Shown here: one piece after another, positions 5,545 to 6,433 of the stretch
Numbering within the stretch: the first letter of the stretch is position 1
How the letters are laid out: each line of letters begins with the position of its first letter
Assembly (NCBI GenBank): GCA_035259345.1
Contig: DATFWK010000054.1
Location: 1 to 6,433 of the forward strand
Direction: 5' to 3'
Length of the DNA stretch: 6,433 nt
DNA from: DATFWK01 sp035259345
GTDB taxonomy: Bacteria; Actinomycetota; Thermoleophilia; Miltoncostaeales; Miltoncostaeaceae
Made by a program: the position numbers and the translations under genes
Notes under the pieces: model-generated
What the model saw: the letters and a program-made list of their open reading frames with translations, nothing else
Told to the model about the DNA's origin: nothing
The model's database searches: none

Positions 5545-6167
5545 TCTGCGTGCCGCTGGGGGCGCTCTTCGACGACGCGATCGCCCGGCTCGCCGCCGCG
5601 GGGCTCGACACGGCGGCCCTTGCGGAGGCGGGGCGGCGGCTCGTGGTGCGCGCGGCGGACGGCACCACGTTCGTCACGACCCGCCCGACCGACGTGCCGA
5701 TCTACGTCGAGTCGGGGGCCGCCGACCTCGGCATCGTCGGGCGCGACGTGCTGCGCGAGCAGCGGCCGGACGTCTACGAGCTCCTCGACCTCGGGTTCGG
5801 GAGCTGCCGCATGGTCTACGCCACCCCCTCGGGTCACGACCCCACCCCCGGGGCGCTCGCGCACCTCGGGGCCGTGCGGGTCGCGACGAAGTACCCGGCC
5901 GTCACCCGCGACCACTTCGCCGCGACCGGGCGGGCGGTGGAGGTGGTGCGGGTCCACGGATCGGTCGAGCTGGCCCCGCTCGTGGGCCTCGCGAACGGCA
6001 TCGTGGACCTGACGGCCACCGGCCGCACGCTGCGCGACAACGGCCTTGTCGAGCGCGAGGAGATCTTCGACTCGTCGGCGCGCCTCATCGCCAACCGGGT
6101 GAGCCACAAGCTCGCGGCCGAGCCGGTGGACGAGCTGGTCGCCCGGCTCGAGCACGCCGCCCAGTGA
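5541..6167 (+). CDS. hisG: ATP phosphoribosyltransferase, short-form catalytic subunit
   Basis: HisG condenses ATP and PRPP to phosphoribosyl-ATP, the first and feedback-controlled step of histidine synthesis. At 208 residues it is the short form, which lacks the C-terminal histidine-binding domain of long HisG and depends on HisZ, encoded directly upstream. Visible motifs are ICVPLGALFDDAIARL (2-17), RPTDVPIYVESGAADLGIVG (48-67), the signature around ELAPLVGLANGIVDL (143-157), and the PRPP-binding loop DLTATGRTLRDNGL (156-169), followed by SSARLIANRVS. The N-terminal motif reads P-L-G-A where most short HisG proteins have P-K-G-R, so the usual basic residue is missing. The start is the GTG at 5541, which overlaps the hisZ stop (GTGA) and places the first strand where the family begins; another in-frame GTG at 5550 would cut into that strand. 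No good ribosome-binding site is near, which suggests translational coupling with hisZ. Confidence 0.95.
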   Translation: MICVPLGALFDDAIARLAAAGLDTAALAEAGRRLVVRAADGTTFVTTRPTDVPIYVESGAADLGIVGRDVLREQRPDVYELLDLGFGSCRMVYATPSGHDPTPGALAHLGAVRVATKYPAVTRDHFAATGRAVEVVRVHGSVELAPLVGLANGIVDLTATGRTLRDNGLVEREEIFDSSARLIANRVSHKLAAEPVDELVARLEHAAQ

Positions 6168-6433
6168 GCCCGCTGACGCGCCACCGGCTGGAGGGCTCGG
6201 CCGGCGTCGCCGCGCTCGCTCGCGCGCTCGCCTCGCCGCCGCCCGAGGCGGACATGGCCGAGCGGGTGGCGGCGATCCTCGCCGACGTGCGCCGGCGCGG
6301 CGACGAGGCGCTGGTCGAGAACGCGCAGCGCTTCGACGCCCCCGGGTTCACACGGGACCGGCTCGTGGTCGGGGCTGACGAGATCGCCGCGGCCACGGCG
6401 GGGCTCGACGCGGCGCTGCGCGAGGCCATCGCG
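6164..6433 (+). CDS. hisD: Histidinol dehydrogenase, N-terminal 90 residues (3' end outside window)
   Basis: HisD is a zinc- and NAD-dependent enzyme that oxidises L-histidinol to L-histidine in two steps, the last reactions of the pathway. Only 90 codons are in the window. The fragment has the N-terminal HisD pattern: a first helix region with AERVAAILADVRRRGDEALV (32-51), then QRFDAPGF, a strand LVVGADEIAAA (67-77) and the helix GLDAALREAIA at the edge. The RGDEALxxxxxRFD block is the clearest family mark. The catalytic and zinc-binding residues lie further downstream and cannot be checked. The start is the GTG at 6164, whose last two bases begin the TGA stop of hisG (GTGA), the third junction of this kind in a row. 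The frame stays open to the last base, so the gene continues past the window, probably followed by further his genes. Confidence 0.88.
   Translation, partial: MSPLTRHRLEGSAGVAALARALASPPPEADMAERVAAILADVRRRGDEALVENAQRFDAPGFTRDRLVVGADEIAAATAGLDAALREAIA

Noticed and set aside
1..6433. Mobile elements, CRISPR arrays, tRNA or rRNA genes
   Set aside because: No direct repeats, transposase-like frames, tRNA-like cloverleaf or rRNA sequence was found by eye; base composition is uniform across the window.

Overview
The window is very GC-rich, with codon third positions almost all G or C, and is densely packed with genes. It looks like a chromosomal segment of a high-GC bacterium, most likely a deep-branching actinobacterium such as the Thermoleophilia. 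The reasons are the composition, the leaderless-type promoters (a TAnnnT box a few bases before the start codon), a MurA of the Cys-to-Asp type, and a short HisG paired with HisZ. Classical actinobacteria such as Streptomyces and Mycobacterium use a long HisG without HisZ. The taxon is an inference.

Layout. Positions 2-793 (+) hold the C-terminal part of an FAD-dependent aromatic-ring monooxygenase. It converges on a two-gene minus-strand unit: an 82-residue protein ending in Gly-Gly (1684-1436), then a membrane-anchored protein of unknown function (1411-803). A 142-bp divergent intergenic region (1685-1826) carries a plausible promoter for each direction. Going right on the plus strand are a fold-type I PLP enzyme of aminotransferase class V (1827-2978), murA (2993-4282), hisZ (4279-5544), hisG (5541-6167) and the 5' end of hisD (6164 to the window edge).

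Function. HisG (short form) and HisZ together form ATP phosphoribosyltransferase, the first enzyme of histidine synthesis, and HisD catalyses the last step. MurA makes the first committed step of peptidoglycan synthesis. Its reading frame is fused to the his genes by a GTGA stop/start overlap, and the same GTGA overlap recurs at hisZ/hisG and hisG/hisD, so the four genes look like one translationally coupled unit.

Most notable points: MurA has Asp where fosfomycin attacks Cys; the class V enzyme contains no cysteine at all and so cannot be a cysteine desulfurase; HisG has lost the usual basic residue of its N-terminal motif; and the small diglycine-ending protein could be a ubiquitin/MoaD-like candidate. 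No RNA genes, CRISPR arrays, insertion sequences or clear mobile elements were seen.
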